Of a DNA stretch of 64,000 nucleotides, positions 20,109 to 31,500 are shown in pieces (position 1 is the stretch's first letter; the number at the start of each line of letters is the position of its first letter). The stretch spans positions 4,642,001 through 4,706,000 of the forward strand of contig ATWD01000001.1 in NCBI GenBank assembly GCA_000421065.1, read 5' to 3'. Made by a program: the position numbers and the translations under genes. Below the pieces are notes generated by a model. It did no database searches, was not told the origin of the DNA, and saw only the letters and a program-made list of their open reading frames with translations. Origin of the DNA: Acidobacteriaceae bacterium TAA 166. GTDB lineage: Bacteria > Acidobacteriota > Terriglobia > Terriglobales > Acidobacteriaceae.

Positions 20109-21506
20109 ATGCTTGATTCCATGCGGCTGTTTCCCTCTGACCCGGAGGCGCGCGCGGTTGCGGCCAGGCTGTATGAGGCTGTGCGCGATCTTCCGATCCT
20201 CTCTCCGCACGGACATACGGACCCCGTGTGGTTCGCGAAGGATGAGGCGTTTCCGAATCCAGCGGCGCTGTTTATTCAGCCGGATCACTACATCTTCCGC
20301 ATGCTCTATTCGCAGGGAGTTTCGCTGGAGTCGCTGGGGATTCCGCAGGTGGATGGGGGGCAGCAGGCGGATCCGCGTGAGGTATGGAGGATCTTCGCCA
20401 AGCACTACTTCCTGTTTCGCGGGACGCCGACGCGGTTGTGGCTGGACTACAGCTTGAGCACATTGTTTGGATTGAAGGAGCGGCTGGGTCCTGAGAATGC
20501 AGATGCCTACTACGAGACGATCTCGAAGGCGTTGCAGGCGCCGGAGTTTCGTCCTCGGGCGCTGTTTGAAAAGTTCCGGATCGAGGTGCTGGCGACGACG
20601 GATTCTCCGCTGGACACGCTGGAGCATCATGAGGCGATTCGCGAGTCGGGCTGGAAGGGAAGGGTGATCCCGACGTTCCGGCCGGATGGGGTGGTGGATG
20701 CGGAGTACCTGGGATTTCTGGAGAACATTGAAAAGCTGGGCGCGATTACGGGCGAGAGCGTCGGTACGTTCAAAGGGTATCTGAATGCCCTGCGCAAGCG
20801 GCGTGAGTTCTTCAAGGAGATGGGAGCGACGGCGACCGATCATGGGCACCTGACGGCGATGACGGCCGATCTCGATCCTTCGACCTCGGAGTCGTTGTAT
20901 CAGAGGATCCTTTCGGGGAGGTCGGTTCCGGAGGAGCAGCAGATCTTCCAGGCGCAGATGCTGACGGAGATGGCGGGGATGTCGGTGGAGGATGGGCTGA
21001 CGATGCAGCTGCATCCGGGAAGCATCCGCAATCATAATCGTCAGGTATATGAGAAGTTCGGGCGCGACAAGGGAGCGGATATTCCTTCGCCGACGGAGTA
21101 TGTGCGGAATTTGCGTCCTCTGCTGAGCCGGTATGGGAACGATCCGCGGCTGACGTTCATTCTGTTTACGCTGGATGAGTCGACGTATTCGCGCGAGCTG
21201 GCTCCGCTGGCTGGGCACTATCCGGCGCTGAAGTTGGGACCGCCGTGGTGGTTCCATGATTCGCCGGAGGGGATGATGCGCTTCCGTGAGCTGGCGACGG
21301 AGACGGCCGGTTTCTACAACACGGTGGGCTTCAACGACGATACGCGGGCGTTTTTATCGATTCCTTCGCGGCATGATGTGGCGCGACGCATCGATTGCGG
21401 GTTTCTGGGCAGGCTGGTGGCCGAGCACCGGCTGGATGAGGATGAGGCCTTCGAGGTGGTTCACGATCTGACCGTGAATCTGGTGAAGAAGGCCTACAAG
21501 CTGTAG
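20109..21506 (+). CDS. uxaC: Glucuronate isomerase
   Basis: A 465-residue enzyme of the amidohydrolase fold that converts D-glucuronate to D-fructuronate (or galacturonate to tagaturonate), the first step of hexuronate breakdown in the cytoplasm. Visible family features: SPHGHTDP near residue 34 with the metal-site His pair, FIEVLATTDSPLDTLE-type central motif (here RIEVLATTDSPLD), GWKGRVIPTFRPD, the LHPGSIRNHN block and GPPWWFHDSPEGM. Length is as in the family. No other hexuronate gene (uxaB, uxuA, kdgK) lies nearby, so it appears to stand alone. The ATG at 20109 is preceded by TTGA rather than a strong Shine-Dalgarno sequence. Confidence 0.95.
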   Translation: MLDSMRLFPSDPEARAVAARLYEAVRDLPILSPHGHTDPVWFAKDEAFPNPAALFIQPDHYIFRMLYSQGVSLESLGIPQVDGGQQADPREVWRIFAKHYFLFRGTPTRLWLDYSLSTLFGLKERLGPENADAYYETISKALQAPEFRPRALFEKFRIEVLATTDSPLDTLEHHEAIRESGWKGRVIPTFRPDGVVDAEYLGFLENIEKLGAITGESVGTFKGYLNALRKRREFFKEMGATATDHGHLTAMTADLDPSTSESLYQRILSGRSVPEEQQIFQAQMLTEMAGMSVEDGLTMQLHPGSIRNHNRQVYEKFGRDKGADIPSPTEYVRNLRPLLSRYGNDPRLTFILFTLDESTYSRELAPLAGHYPALKLGPPWWFHDSPEGMMRFRELATETAGFYNTVGFNDDTRAFLSIPSRHDVARRIDCGFLGRLVAEHRLDEDEAFEVVHDLTVNLVKKAYKL

Positions 21507-21597
21507 GCGGGAGGGCCCGGTCCGCTTTTTGTAGAAGACGTGCGCTGCACACAGTGGGCTCGCGGCAGCGCTGTCGTGTCGAAGTAGGCGAATCCCT

Positions 21598-21626
21598 TTG
21601 ACCGCAGGGGCTGCATTTGCTATAAC
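21598..21626 (+). promoter_or_regulatory. Sigma-70-type promoter of tRNA-Asn
   Basis: TTGACC at 21598-21603, a 17-base spacer and TATAAC at 21621-21626 match the housekeeping consensus well. Predicted initiation near 21633 gives a leader of about 47 bases before the tRNA. Confidence 0.75.
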
Positions 21627-21679
21627 AATGAGAGCGTAGCGCGTCGGGTGATCGCCACCGGATGGGCTCCACAGCACAC

Positions 21680-21754
<75 letters not shown>

Positions 21755-22165
21755 ATTGTTTTCAATAACTTATGAATCTCTGTCGGAAGCTGGATTTTCT
21801 TCACTATGACGTGAATTCCTGCGCTCAATCGCAGAGCGCAACGAATCCGTATTATGGTGCTGATAGGGAAGGGGCGAGGCTACGTTGGCGTGTCCCATCG
21901 TCTCTTGGTTCGCGGCAACTTGAATTGACCGCGAGTAGAAGCCATTCTCGAGCTACTAACACAAATCAAGGATCACGCAGGCACAACCGGTTTTCTTATA
22001 TCGTTTAACCCGCTTGGGGAATTTCGGTAATCCTATCAATGGGTGTGCAGAGTTCGATCAACTCCATGGATTGCCAGCGTACTACCGCCCAACGGACGGG
22101 AATTTATCAGAAGTGGATTCATGGGAAATATATGGCGCGGGCTGTTGGATCTTCCCCTGCAATCG
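21755..22165. other. Gene-free stretch after tRNA-Asn
   Basis: No complete gene. One plus-strand frame near 21925-22015 reads protein-like (EAILELLTQIKDHAGTTGF) but has stops on both sides and no recognised family, so it may be a gene relic. Confidence 0.35.
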
Positions 22166-24907
22166 TCAAAAGGAAAAGTAGGACGTCACATAGATCGTCC
22201 TGTTTCCCGGGGAAGACAAGGCAAACGGCCCCGTGGCCGGAGTGAGTTGTTGCCCGAACAAGGGTGAGCTCAAGACACCGTTCGGGGGGGCGAGATTCAC
22301 TATGTTGAAGATGTTCGTTGCCCCGATGATCATCGTAAGCGTGTAACGGGGAAGATGTTCGGCGGCGGCTTTTTTGTCCGGCAAAGCATTCGCAGAGGAA
22401 CGGTTGCCAAAGTTGAATACCCGGTTGAGGGTCAGATGAACGGTCGCACTGGTGGGCGCTGTTCCCAACCCATAGGGCACAATCCTTTCACTCTTTCCCG
22501 AGGGGTTGAGATCAAGACACCCATAGGCGGTGTTCACCACATCGGGAGCGCCGCAGGTTCCATAGGTCGGTCGAGCATTCGATTGATTATTGCCCGTAAG
22601 GTCATTGCCAATTGTGATGTTATAAGGCCTGTTCGATTCCACAATCGCAATCGCAGTGAGGGTTACGCGATAGGGAGCCTTGTAGGTCATGAAGGCCTGC
22701 AACTGATGGGCTGGAGCAAAGCTGGCGCGACCGTAATCGAGTGAGGGCGCGCGCGACACAGAAGGGAAGTAGTTGATGCCCTGCGTGTCCGTTATGGCAT
22801 GGTTGTAGGTATAAACCGCGTGTAGGAACAGATTCTTATATGTCGTGTTCGTTGTAAGAATGATCTGATGCTGCCTGAAGTCTCCGCCAGATTGAAACTG
22901 GTAGTTATATGTCGTTGGGGCTGCCCCTATGACCGTATACGTCTCAGGATCGAAAACAGGCGCGTTAACATTGTTCGTGTAGTACTGATGCACGCCGCGA
23001 GTGAACAGATAGTTGAGATTGAGAGAGCCGACCTTGCCTAAGCTGCGATCCACGCTAAACCCCGCCTGTACATTGCGCGAAATCCGAAACTGTGGATCGA
23101 GCGTGTAGATAGAGAGCTTCGACTCGCTGGCGTTTGCTAACAAGTCGGCGGGTACGGGTTGATTCGGATCGTAAAAGTTCGGGTTTCGCAGTACGTAATT
23201 TTGCTGAAAAAATCCATTGTTGTGGATCGCCTGAATCTGCAGGGCCGGTGTAACACGGCTATAGAATATTCCACCCGCCGCACGAATCACCATCTTCGGC
23301 GAAGCCTTTGCATCACTCTTCGGCGACCAGGCGACTGCTATGCGTGGCGCCCAGTTCAGGTGATCGCGAACACGATTCTGTCCCTCCGTGCGCAGCCCGT
23401 AGCTCAGATTCACATTGGGCTTCCATCGCCACTCATCCTGGAAGAAGAGAGCCCCATCGAACTGAAGCAGCCGGGCAAGCGGGTTCACGATGACTGTCCC
23501 TGTATATAGATAGGGATTCGGCGCGGGTGCGTGATAGTCCGCAATTGACTGGAACTGATAATTCCCGTTGGAGCCTGAATCGGCATAGTCCGCGACGCGG
23601 TAGGTTCGCGCCAGCCCGCCGAAGCGCATCACGTGCGATCCCGCCGTGAGTGTGACGTAATCATGCAGCTCCATATTGTCCTGGTGATTGCTCACGGTTC
23701 CCGACACGCTCCCGCCTGCGATGAAAGCTCCTTGTACCGTCACCGCAGGCTTCGTGCTATCCGGGGTTTGATTGGTGCGAATTCTCAACCATCGAGCACT
23801 CACTTCGTTCAGCAGCCGTGAACTCATGACGGTTGTGTCTCGGACCTGCAACATATTCTCAATGTCGGTGCTGCTGTAGGCCTGTTCGGATAAATTCAAT
23901 CCTCCCGTTCCCGCGCCTGTACGTTGTGTACGAAAAAGCACCCACTGGGCCTGCAGGATGTGTTTTCCCAGCTGTCCATCCACTCGTCCGAATACGTTTG
24001 TCGTGGAGTAAGGCGCGATTAAAGCCTGACTTAGTGTTCGGGGATTCGCGGAGGTGTCGGTAGGATCGACAGCGCGTAAGAAATTTTGATTCTGCCTCTC
24101 CCAGTACTGCCCCGCCAGGAAATAAGAGGAGGTCTTCGTGATCGGCCCTGCCATATCTCCCGCACCAGAGTAATACTGATAGTTGGGCTGCGCAGTGGCC
24201 AGTGGATTCGACGTATTCAAAGAGGAGTTTAAATAAGAACCGCGCAGGTGGCCGTTGAACTTCACTGCTCCTGGCTTTGTGATGATGTCAATACGGCCAT
24301 AACCGATTCTGTCATTCTCTGCGGAGAACGGGTTCTGGTTCACACGTATCTCAAGAATCGAGCTCTTCGGAGGTAGCTGACCACCGGTGTACCCATCGAT
24401 GTAAAGTTGTCCTCCATCTGGTCCGGCAGCCGGCCCGGCGAGCGCCCGTAGTTCTGTCTGTAATGCATCGGGATCGTCCGCCACGGCACCGAGGTCGCCC
24501 CCCTTCAGCACAGTGGCATTGACATTTTCATCCGAGTTCAGACTTACCCCACTCGTCTGCGTCGTCACCGTCACCTGCTCCTCCGCGGCAATATGTAAGG
24601 TCACTATCATCTGCTTTGCGCTGGTGTCTTCCACCATAATTCCTGTCGCCTGATACATAGCGAATCCCTGCGCATTTACCTCTAGATCATAAGATCCGCT
24701 CTGGAGTTTGAGGAAGGTATAACTCCCGTCGGCTGCGCTCTCGCACTCACTTACAACCCTGCCCTCTCGTTGCAACTTCAGATGCGCCTTCTGAACGACT
24801 GCGCCGGTGCTGTCCTGCACCTTACCGATGAGCCTTCCTGAACCTTGCGCCATCAGGGCAATGGAGCTATGCAGCAACAGAAGCAGCGACCATCCGATTT
24901 TTTTCAT
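22166..24907 (-). CDS. TonB-dependent receptor with carboxypeptidase-regulatory-like domain (Oar-like)
   Basis: 913 residues. The ATG at 24907 follows AGGAGTCAGGAAG and begins a signal peptide (MKKIGWSLLLLLHSSIALMAQ); the 20-residue upstream extension is not needed. Domains: regulatory-like Ig fold (about 25-105, GRLIGKVQDSTGAVV), plug (about 115-230) and a long beta-barrel ending in Phe (VTSYFSF). Such Oar-like receptors are greatly expanded in Acidobacteria and are thought to import or bind large ligands; the ligand is unknown. It is downstream of the ADOP permease and PadR regulator on the same strand with a 79-base gap, suggesting one transcription unit. Confidence 0.9.
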   Translation of the reverse strand: MKKIGWSLLLLLHSSIALMAQGSGRLIGKVQDSTGAVVQKAHLKLQREGRVVSECESAADGSYTFLKLQSGSYDLEVNAQGFAMYQATGIMVEDTSAKQMIVTLHIAAEEQVTVTTQTSGVSLNSDENVNATVLKGGDLGAVADDPDALQTELRALAGPAAGPDGGQLYIDGYTGGQLPPKSSILEIRVNQNPFSAENDRIGYGRIDIITKPGAVKFNGHLRGSYLNSSLNTSNPLATAQPNYQYYSGAGDMAGPITKTSSYFLAGQYWERQNQNFLRAVDPTDTSANPRTLSQALIAPYSTTNVFGRVDGQLGKHILQAQWVLFRTQRTGAGTGGLNLSEQAYSSTDIENMLQVRDTTVMSSRLLNEVSARWLRIRTNQTPDSTKPAVTVQGAFIAGGSVSGTVSNHQDNMELHDYVTLTAGSHVMRFGGLARTYRVADYADSGSNGNYQFQSIADYHAPAPNPYLYTGTVIVNPLARLLQFDGALFFQDEWRWKPNVNLSYGLRTEGQNRVRDHLNWAPRIAVAWSPKSDAKASPKMVIRAAGGIFYSRVTPALQIQAIHNNGFFQQNYVLRNPNFYDPNQPVPADLLANASESKLSIYTLDPQFRISRNVQAGFSVDRSLGKVGSLNLNYLFTRGVHQYYTNNVNAPVFDPETYTVIGAAPTTYNYQFQSGGDFRQHQIILTTNTTYKNLFLHAVYTYNHAITDTQGINYFPSVSRAPSLDYGRASFAPAHQLQAFMTYKAPYRVTLTAIAIVESNRPYNITIGNDLTGNNQSNARPTYGTCGAPDVVNTAYGCLDLNPSGKSERIVPYGLGTAPTSATVHLTLNRVFNFGNRSSANALPDKKAAAEHLPRYTLTMIIGATNIFNIVNLAPPNGVLSSPLFGQQLTPATGPFALSSPGNRTIYVTSYFSF

Positions 24908-24986
24908 CTTCCTGACTCCTATTTGAAGCAGTAAATTCCTGTCGCACTCCGAAGAGCACGTTAGCAATAGCGAACTTCTTGCTTGT

Positions 24987-27662
24987 TTATGAATCCCTAC
25001 AGAGCGCGTTCATGGGGTGCAGTGTTGCTGCACGTATCGCAGGAATTCCTCCCGCGCAGAGTAGGATTGTCACCAGCAGACCAGAGGCAATCAGCAGATC
25101 GCCCATCGCAACAGACCTTCCATAATGGAGGTAGTATGTCGACAGGTATTCCACCCCACGTAAGGAAACTCCCCCGACTGCCGTACCGATGACGATCAGC
25201 GCCACCATCTCGCGAAGCACGGTTGCTGCCGCATGCAAAGGAGTTGCTCCTAATGCCACACGAATCGCGATCTCCGGAATGCTGAGCTTCACGCGCATCA
25301 GTAAGAGGCTCAACGTCGCTGCTCCGCATAACAGCAGAGCGATGCTACCGAAGAACATCGTCATAAACGAGAGCAGCCGCTCCTTTCCAAGTGCATCGTT
25401 CAACTGCCGTTGCATTGGCAGGAAGCGCGAATACCCTGTCCCGGGAGCGACATGCGCCAACACATCAAGGTAGGCGGCCTCCACTTCTTTTTCCTGTTCT
25501 CCGCGAATCAGAAACACCATATTGTTGTTGAAGCCACCGGGACGAATCGAGACCGGGGTGATCGGTAGAAACAAAATCGCGGACTTCGAAGTGTGAATAT
25601 CCGCGTACTTTGCGGACTGAACTATACCTATGACCTCACACACGGTATTGATTTCGCTGTAAAAGCTCAATCGCACGCGCCGTCCGAGAACTTCGCTCGG
25701 GGCTCTATTAAATATCTTTCTCACGGCGAGCTCATTCAGGATGCAGCGACTATCGTCCGTGTCCTCATCAGTGAACTCACGGCCTAGGAGCAGCTTCGTC
25801 TGCAATGTCTCAAAATAACCTGGCCCTACCTGGTTGAAAGATATCTGCTTCACCTCATCGCTCTTTGGCAGGGCAACATGAATCTGCGGATCGAACGTCG
25901 TAAGCTGCGTAATCCATGTCATCGTGGCCGACGTGATTCCCTTGTGCGCGTTGAGCTGATGCAGCATCCGCCGATACGTGCTCATAATATCTTCAGGATT
26001 CTGCATTCGCTGGAACTGCGCGGCGATCTCCGTCACATGCACCGGGTTGTACCCTAGGTCTTCTCCGTAGATCTGTTGAAGTGTGCGCCAATAGAAACTC
26101 GCCGTCGTCAGCAAGAGAAATGTCATGGCGATCTGTGCCGCAAGCAAAACCTTGCTTGCCATGGCTGGCTGCCGCTTCATGCTCGACTTCCCCTTCAATA
26201 CCGACGCCGGATTCGCCTTCTTTGCGAAGAGCACCGGCACAATTCCAACCGCGACCGTACAAAATCCCGTAAATACGCCTGCAATGGCGAACATCCTCCA
26301 ATCCGGATGCAACATCACAATCTCGCCTGCTCCTGGTTTGGTTAGAAAGTTCGAGAGCAGATGGGTACTCGCAAAGGTAATGGGAAGCGCCAGCATCGCT
26401 CCGCCAGAGGTCACAATCAGTGCTTCCATCAGGCACTGTCGCACCAGATGGCTCCTGTTCGCTCCCAGTGCAATCCGTACCGCGAACTCGTGCGCCCTCT
26501 CTAACGTCCTCGCAAGCTGCAGTCCAGACACATTGATGCAGCAGAACAGCAGAGCGCTTCCCATCAGTATCTGAAGCAAGGTGAGAGTGCTTCCATAGTC
26601 GTCCAGAGCTTGCTGTCCACGGCTCGCGCTGGTCATCTGGAGACTCATCTCCTCTAACGTCGGATCACGAGCAACAAGAGGTTGGAGCTCATGCCGCAAC
26701 CACTTCGTTGTGCTCTCCCGGAGATGCGCGTTCGCCTCTTTCAGGGTCACCCCTTCACGCAGACGTCCCACGGTCGTAAATCCAAACAAATCCTCAGCGT
26801 GCAGCGGATCTCTTCTTCCTGTATCCCCTTGCGCGCTGAGAAATGCCATCGGCAGATACATCTGTGTAGGCATATTCGGCGTGATGCCCTCGAATCCTGA
26901 AGGCGTGATCCCTACTATCTTCGCCTGCCGCCCTGAGATCGTTATTTGCTCCCCAATCGCTGAAGGATCGCGATGGTACTTTGCGCTCCAGAAGTTGTAG
27001 CTCAAGACGATGGGCCACACAGCAGGATGTTCCTGTTCGTTATCTTCGGACGTCAACAGCCGCCCCATCTCCGGTCGGACTCCTAGGACATCAAATGCAT
27101 TCCCTGTCATCAGCGTAGCGTTCAGGCTGCGTTCGTGGTTCTCTTCATCCGCGGCCATCACGCGATCTCGTACCCACCCTGAAACACTCTCGAGGTCAGT
27201 GGGTTGCGATGCCAACCGAGACAGGATCAGATACGATGGTCTCCGTCCCGGCACTGGATACTTTGGTCCGATCATACTTACAAACACAAGGCGCTCTGGA
27301 TTCGTTACCGGAAGTGTGCGAAAGATTGCCTGGTACAAAACGGTGAAGATTGCAGTATTGGCACCGATTCCCAGGCTCAGTATTAAGATGGCCGTGCTTG
27401 TAAAGACGGGAGTTCTCTTAAGCTGTGCAAACGCAAATCGAAAGCTTGTTGTGAGGGGATTGAGAGGGCGATTATCCCATATCTCCTGAGCGCGGTCCTG
27501 CAACAAAGCCTGATTTCCAAACGAACGGCGTGCAGCGGTTAGCGCCTCTTGTGGAGACATCCCTGCAAGCTCAAGCGCCTCCGCCTTTTCAAGCACGTGA
27601 GACTCCATCTCTTCCTGGAGATCTTCCGCCGTCGAGTGCCGCCTGTTCCCCAACCATCTCAT
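24987..27662 (-). CDS. ADOP-family MacB-like ABC permease
   Basis: An 891-residue permease of the acidobacterial duplicated orphan permease type. The N-terminal soluble segment (about 1-65, with ELQEEMESH-like DLQEEMESHV and ARRSFGN) precedes two MacB_PCD/FtsX units, each with a large periplasmic domain: TM near 80-105, a cluster of three helices near 350-480, TM near 510-530 and a last cluster near 760-885. No ATPase is fused or adjacent, as is usual for this group. The ATG follows GAGGAGCAAGCGTC, which overlaps the stop of padR. Its usual partner is a PadR regulator, present immediately upstream. Confidence 0.92.
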   Translation of the reverse strand: MRWLGNRRHSTAEDLQEEMESHVLEKAEALELAGMSPQEALTAARRSFGNQALLQDRAQEIWDNRPLNPLTTSFRFAFAQLKRTPVFTSTAILILSLGIGANTAIFTVLYQAIFRTLPVTNPERLVFVSMIGPKYPVPGRRPSYLILSRLASQPTDLESVSGWVRDRVMAADEENHERSLNATLMTGNAFDVLGVRPEMGRLLTSEDNEQEHPAVWPIVLSYNFWSAKYHRDPSAIGEQITISGRQAKIVGITPSGFEGITPNMPTQMYLPMAFLSAQGDTGRRDPLHAEDLFGFTTVGRLREGVTLKEANAHLRESTTKWLRHELQPLVARDPTLEEMSLQMTSASRGQQALDDYGSTLTLLQILMGSALLFCCINVSGLQLARTLERAHEFAVRIALGANRSHLVRQCLMEALIVTSGGAMLALPITFASTHLLSNFLTKPGAGEIVMLHPDWRMFAIAGVFTGFCTVAVGIVPVLFAKKANPASVLKGKSSMKRQPAMASKVLLAAQIAMTFLLLTTASFYWRTLQQIYGEDLGYNPVHVTEIAAQFQRMQNPEDIMSTYRRMLHQLNAHKGITSATMTWITQLTTFDPQIHVALPKSDEVKQISFNQVGPGYFETLQTKLLLGREFTDEDTDDSRCILNELAVRKIFNRAPSEVLGRRVRLSFYSEINTVCEVIGIVQSAKYADIHTSKSAILFLPITPVSIRPGGFNNNMVFLIRGEQEKEVEAAYLDVLAHVAPGTGYSRFLPMQRQLNDALGKERLLSFMTMFFGSIALLLCGAATLSLLLMRVKLSIPEIAIRVALGATPLHAAATVLREMVALIVIGTAVGGVSLRGVEYLSTYYLHYGRSVAMGDLLIASGLLVTILLCAGGIPAIRAATLHPMNALCRDS

Positions 27663-27676
27663 GACGCGCTTGCTCC

Positions 27677-28003
27677 TCAGTTCGCCAAGACCAGCTGAAT
27701 GCCCTTCAGCATCGCCTCAAACCTCGACGTCTCTTCAACCAGATGCTTCTTCCCCGCAGCCGTAATGCTGTACGTCCGCACGCGCCGATTCGTCGAAGAA
27801 GTTTGCCACTGCGCATCCAGCCAACCCGCCTTCAACATTCGCTGTAACGCCGGATACAAGGAACCCTCTTCCACATTCAATAGGTCCGCCGAGGTCTGCT
27901 GGATATGTTGCACAAGTGCATACCCATGCATCGGCTTTATCTTCAACGAACGCAAAATCATCATCTCCAGAGCTCCGGGGAATAAATCTCTCGACTTTTG
28001 CAT
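27677..28003 (-). CDS. PadR-family transcriptional regulator
   Basis: A 108-residue winged-helix repressor of the short PadR-s2 type. Key blocks are LRSLKIKPMHGYALVQ (helix 2-3), EEGSLYPALQRMLKAGWL (recognition helix and start of the wing) and RTYSITAAGKKHL (wing end), followed by a dimerisation helix. It is the first gene of the PadR/ADOP/receptor module and probably represses its own operon. AAAGGG precedes the ATG. The upstream AT-rich region should contain its operator; no ATGT-N8-ACAT site was identified with confidence. Confidence 0.93.
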   Translation of the reverse strand: MQKSRDLFPGALEMMILRSLKIKPMHGYALVQHIQQTSADLLNVEEGSLYPALQRMLKAGWLDAQWQTSSTNRRVRTYSITAAGKKHLVEETSRFEAMLKGIQLVLAN

Positions 28004-28535
28004 AGATCGTCACCCTTTCCTAAATATGCATAGAGTAAATAGGTATCAAAAGAGTCTGTCAAGAGAGATTTTCCATCTCTGTCGTCTTTGGTTGGAGGGA
28101 GCTCAATATTTTCCAGCACACCGCCGTTCTGAGCTCCTATCGTGATTTGGAAGCTCATGCCTTCTGCGAGCCAGAACCGCTGGGAGAGGACGATCTTGTT
28201 TCTGCCCAGCTGATGGACCCGTTCGATCAGCAGCTGCGTAATGGATAAGAGCTCTGGCGCTCAATTCAATTCCCCGCGTCTGGCGCTTCATCGGCTGCGA
28301 GGCATCGGAGAGGAGCTTCCAAGAGTTCCATAATTTTAGACAATAATGCGGCCTTATGGATAAGGCCGCTCGAGGATCGAGAGATATTCTGGGCTCAAGA
28401 TTCAGTCAACACTGGCTCGCGTTTGCGAGGCTAACGATTGCTTTGGGAGGGGAAAAAGCTCTTACGGCAGCTGTCGCGCGCCCGAATGGGAAGGGACGTC
28501 TTTGTCTTCAGCAGTTGCTCCTGCGTTTCCAAACC
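28004..28535. promoter_or_regulatory. Divergent region upstream of padR and of the secretion locus
   Basis: The region holds the promoters of padR (minus) and of the kinase gene (plus), but neither is clear. A plus-strand frame at about 28043-28249 reads protein-like (SSYRDLEAHAFCEPEPLGED) and ends in a normal stop but has no start codon after its upstream stop; it may be a gene relic. The in-frame stretch 28356-28535 ahead of the kinase domain is not domain-like. Confidence 0.35.
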
Positions 28536-31500
28536 ATGGCGAAGAAGACTAAAAGCCGATACGAGTTGAAAGAGAAGCTTGGCGAAGGAGGCATGGGCGT
28601 TGTTTGGCGAGCCTTCGATACTGTCCTCAACACAGACGTTGCGCTCAAGGTCCTGCTGGATGCGAACGATGCCACGGCTTTGAAGTTGTTCTACGAGGAG
28701 TGCCACAAGCAATCCGCCCTGGCGCATCCGAATATTGTGGAGATCAGGGATGTCGGCAGCTTCGACGAGGATGGCATTCGTCAGCCCTACCTCGTGATGC
28801 CGTTGCTACGCGGCATCACTCTTGCTTCGATCATCCGCTCCTCCCCGAAGCCGCTTTCAACCGAGCGTTGCGTCGACATTTTCTCCCAGGCGAGCCGCGG
28901 ATTGCAGGCCGCGCACGATTCCGGCCTTCTGCATCGTGACATCAAGCCCAGCAATCTCTTCATCCTAGAAGACGATTCGGTAAAGATCATCGATTTCGGG
29001 GTGGCTCACCGTTTGGATGTAAGCCGCACGGTGGGCCGCAAGGGCACGCTGCTCTATATGTCTCCCGAGCAGCTCTCGATGAAACCGCTCACTCGCGCCT
29101 CGGATGTCTTCTCTCTGGCTGTGGTCTGCTACGAGGTACTTACTCGACGACAACCTTTTCTCGCCTCTACCGAAGATGCAGTGGTCGACGCCATTCGACA
29201 TCTCAACCCACCGCCGGCCTCCTCTCTCAATCCGAATGTCAGCGTGTCCATCGGACAGGTAATCTGCAAGGGGATGGCCAAGGATCCCCGGCATCGTTTC
29301 GCGAGCGTTAAAGAATTCAGTGAATATCTGCGCCGGGCGCACCATGACGATTCTTTTCTCGTCTTTGATCCGGATAAGTTTGCGCCTCGTCTCGATAAGG
29401 CTTCTGAGGCATACGAGCAGGGAAATCTTGAATTTGCGCAGGAGCTGGTCAGCGAACTCGAATCAGAGGGCTATCTTACACAGGAGCTGGAGTCGCTGAC
29501 TGCGAACATTCGATCCGCCACGAAGAGGAGGAGCATCGATCACCTGCTTGAGAGTGCTCGCGCTCGTGTGCAGGATGGCGAATATCGGCTGGCGCTGCAG
29601 AGGGTGAGTGAGGCACTCCACCTGGAACCTCGCCTGGAAGAGGCTTTGGTGTTGCAGCACGATATTGAAGCGCGGCGCGCTGAGGCAGATATTGCAGACT
29701 GGCTGCGAGTCGGCCAGCAACACCTCGACAAGTTTTCTTTCTCTCACGCCCGGCAGGCGGCGCAACGCATCCTCGAAACAAAGCCAGGCGAAGAACGGGC
29801 GCTGCAATTCCTGTCGCAGGTGGAGCGCCGGGAGTCGGAGGTGCAGCGGATCCGCGAGCACAAACGGGAAGCCTATGCTGTGGCGCTCGATGCTGAGCGG
29901 CGGAACGAGATCACCTCGGCGCTCAGCAAGATGAAGCTGGTGCTGGAGCTTGAGGCGCAGGCACCTGAACTGAAGGAGCCAGGGCAGATCGCGGCTTATC
30001 AAAGCCTCTACAACCGACTGCATTCCGAGCACGAGGCGATCGCTGCCAGCTATAGCGAGGCCAAGCAGGCGCTTGAGCGCGGCGATTACGCCGCAGCCTC
30101 CCAGCTTTGCGATAGATTCCTTGAAAAATTTCCTCAACACACGCTCTTCAAAGCTCTCAGGTTCGATACCGAGCAGCGCTGGCGCCGAGCGATCTCTCTC
30201 CAACTGATCGAAGTGGAGGAGGCCGTCGAGAACGAACCGGATCTCGATCATCGCGTGCAGATGTTGGAAGAAGTGGTGCGCGAGAACGGAGAGGTGCCTG
30301 AATTCAGCCGCCTGCTCCAAGGCACGCGGGAGAAGCGAGATTTGGTGAACGGTATTGTGAGCCGGGCGCGTGAGCTTGAAGCGCGCGAGCTTCATGGAGA
30401 AGCTCTGGTGCAGTGGGAGACGCTCCAGACGATTTATCCGATGTTCCCAGGACTGGGCTTTGAGATAGAGAATGTGCGGTTGCGGAGGCAGCTTGGCGAG
30501 CGTATGGCTCGGAAGAACTACTGGGCGATGCAGGTTAGTCAGGCGGTAGAGGCGGGGGAGTTTGAGGAGGGGTTACGCCTTCTCTCGCCCGCAGTCGAGG
30601 AATTCCCCGACGATGCGGAATTTGTGGAGATACAGACCTATATTCACCAACATCAGGAACTGGCGGAGCAGGCGGGGAGGCAGATCCACGAGGGCCGCCA
30701 ATTGCTGGATGAGGGCGAGATCGAACCAGGCCTGAAGAAGCTGAGGAGTGCCTATGAGATTGGCTCAAAGGTGAAGCGAGCCCGGGCAGAGCTGGTGGAA
30801 GGGTTGTTGCGTGCCGCCCGTGCCTGCCAGAGCGATCCTCCCCAGGCCCGGGTATATCTGAAAGAGCTCCTGAATCTGGATCCGGGCAACCACGCGGCGA
30901 CTGGATTGTTGCGATTTCTCGATGATCAAGCCGAGCACCAGCAGGCGGATGAGCTTCTCTCCCAGGCCAGGCAGCTTCGCACCAGCAATGACCTGAGCGG
31001 TGCGATCCGTTTGCTCAAAGGGGCATGCGCCGAATATCCACGCAACCCCCGTCTTCGCCTAGCGTTGCGCGAGATGGATACAAGCCGCGACGAGATGCGC
31101 AGCCGTGACCTTGAGGTGGTGCGCCGCAAGAGGTTGGAGGCGGACACGCTCATAAGTGTGCCCTCTCTCCACGAACATATCGCCTCTGTTGAAAGCATTG
31201 CGGAACGTTACCGGGATGATGAAGAATTTCAAAACGAGTCGCGCCTGTTGCGTGATCGTCTGCATACGATCGCAGAAACGAAAGCGCAGCCAACGGCCTC
31301 ATCCGAACCGGGCCTTGTTCCGAAGAAAACTACCTCGATCAAACAGGGTAGAAAACTGCTGCCGGCATTCTTCCTTGGCACGGTGATCCTTCTGCTTATG
31401 ATCGTGGGTGCGTTCCTGTGGCATAGAGCGGCCTCACGCAAGCCGTATGCGCAAGCATTGGTCGCATCGCCCGTGCTTCCGAACGTTACGGTCCGCTCAA

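Noticed and set aside
20013..21257. A 414-residue minus-strand open frame
   Set aside because: It is antisense to uxaC and Arg/Gln/Leu-rich; uxaC is unmistakable.
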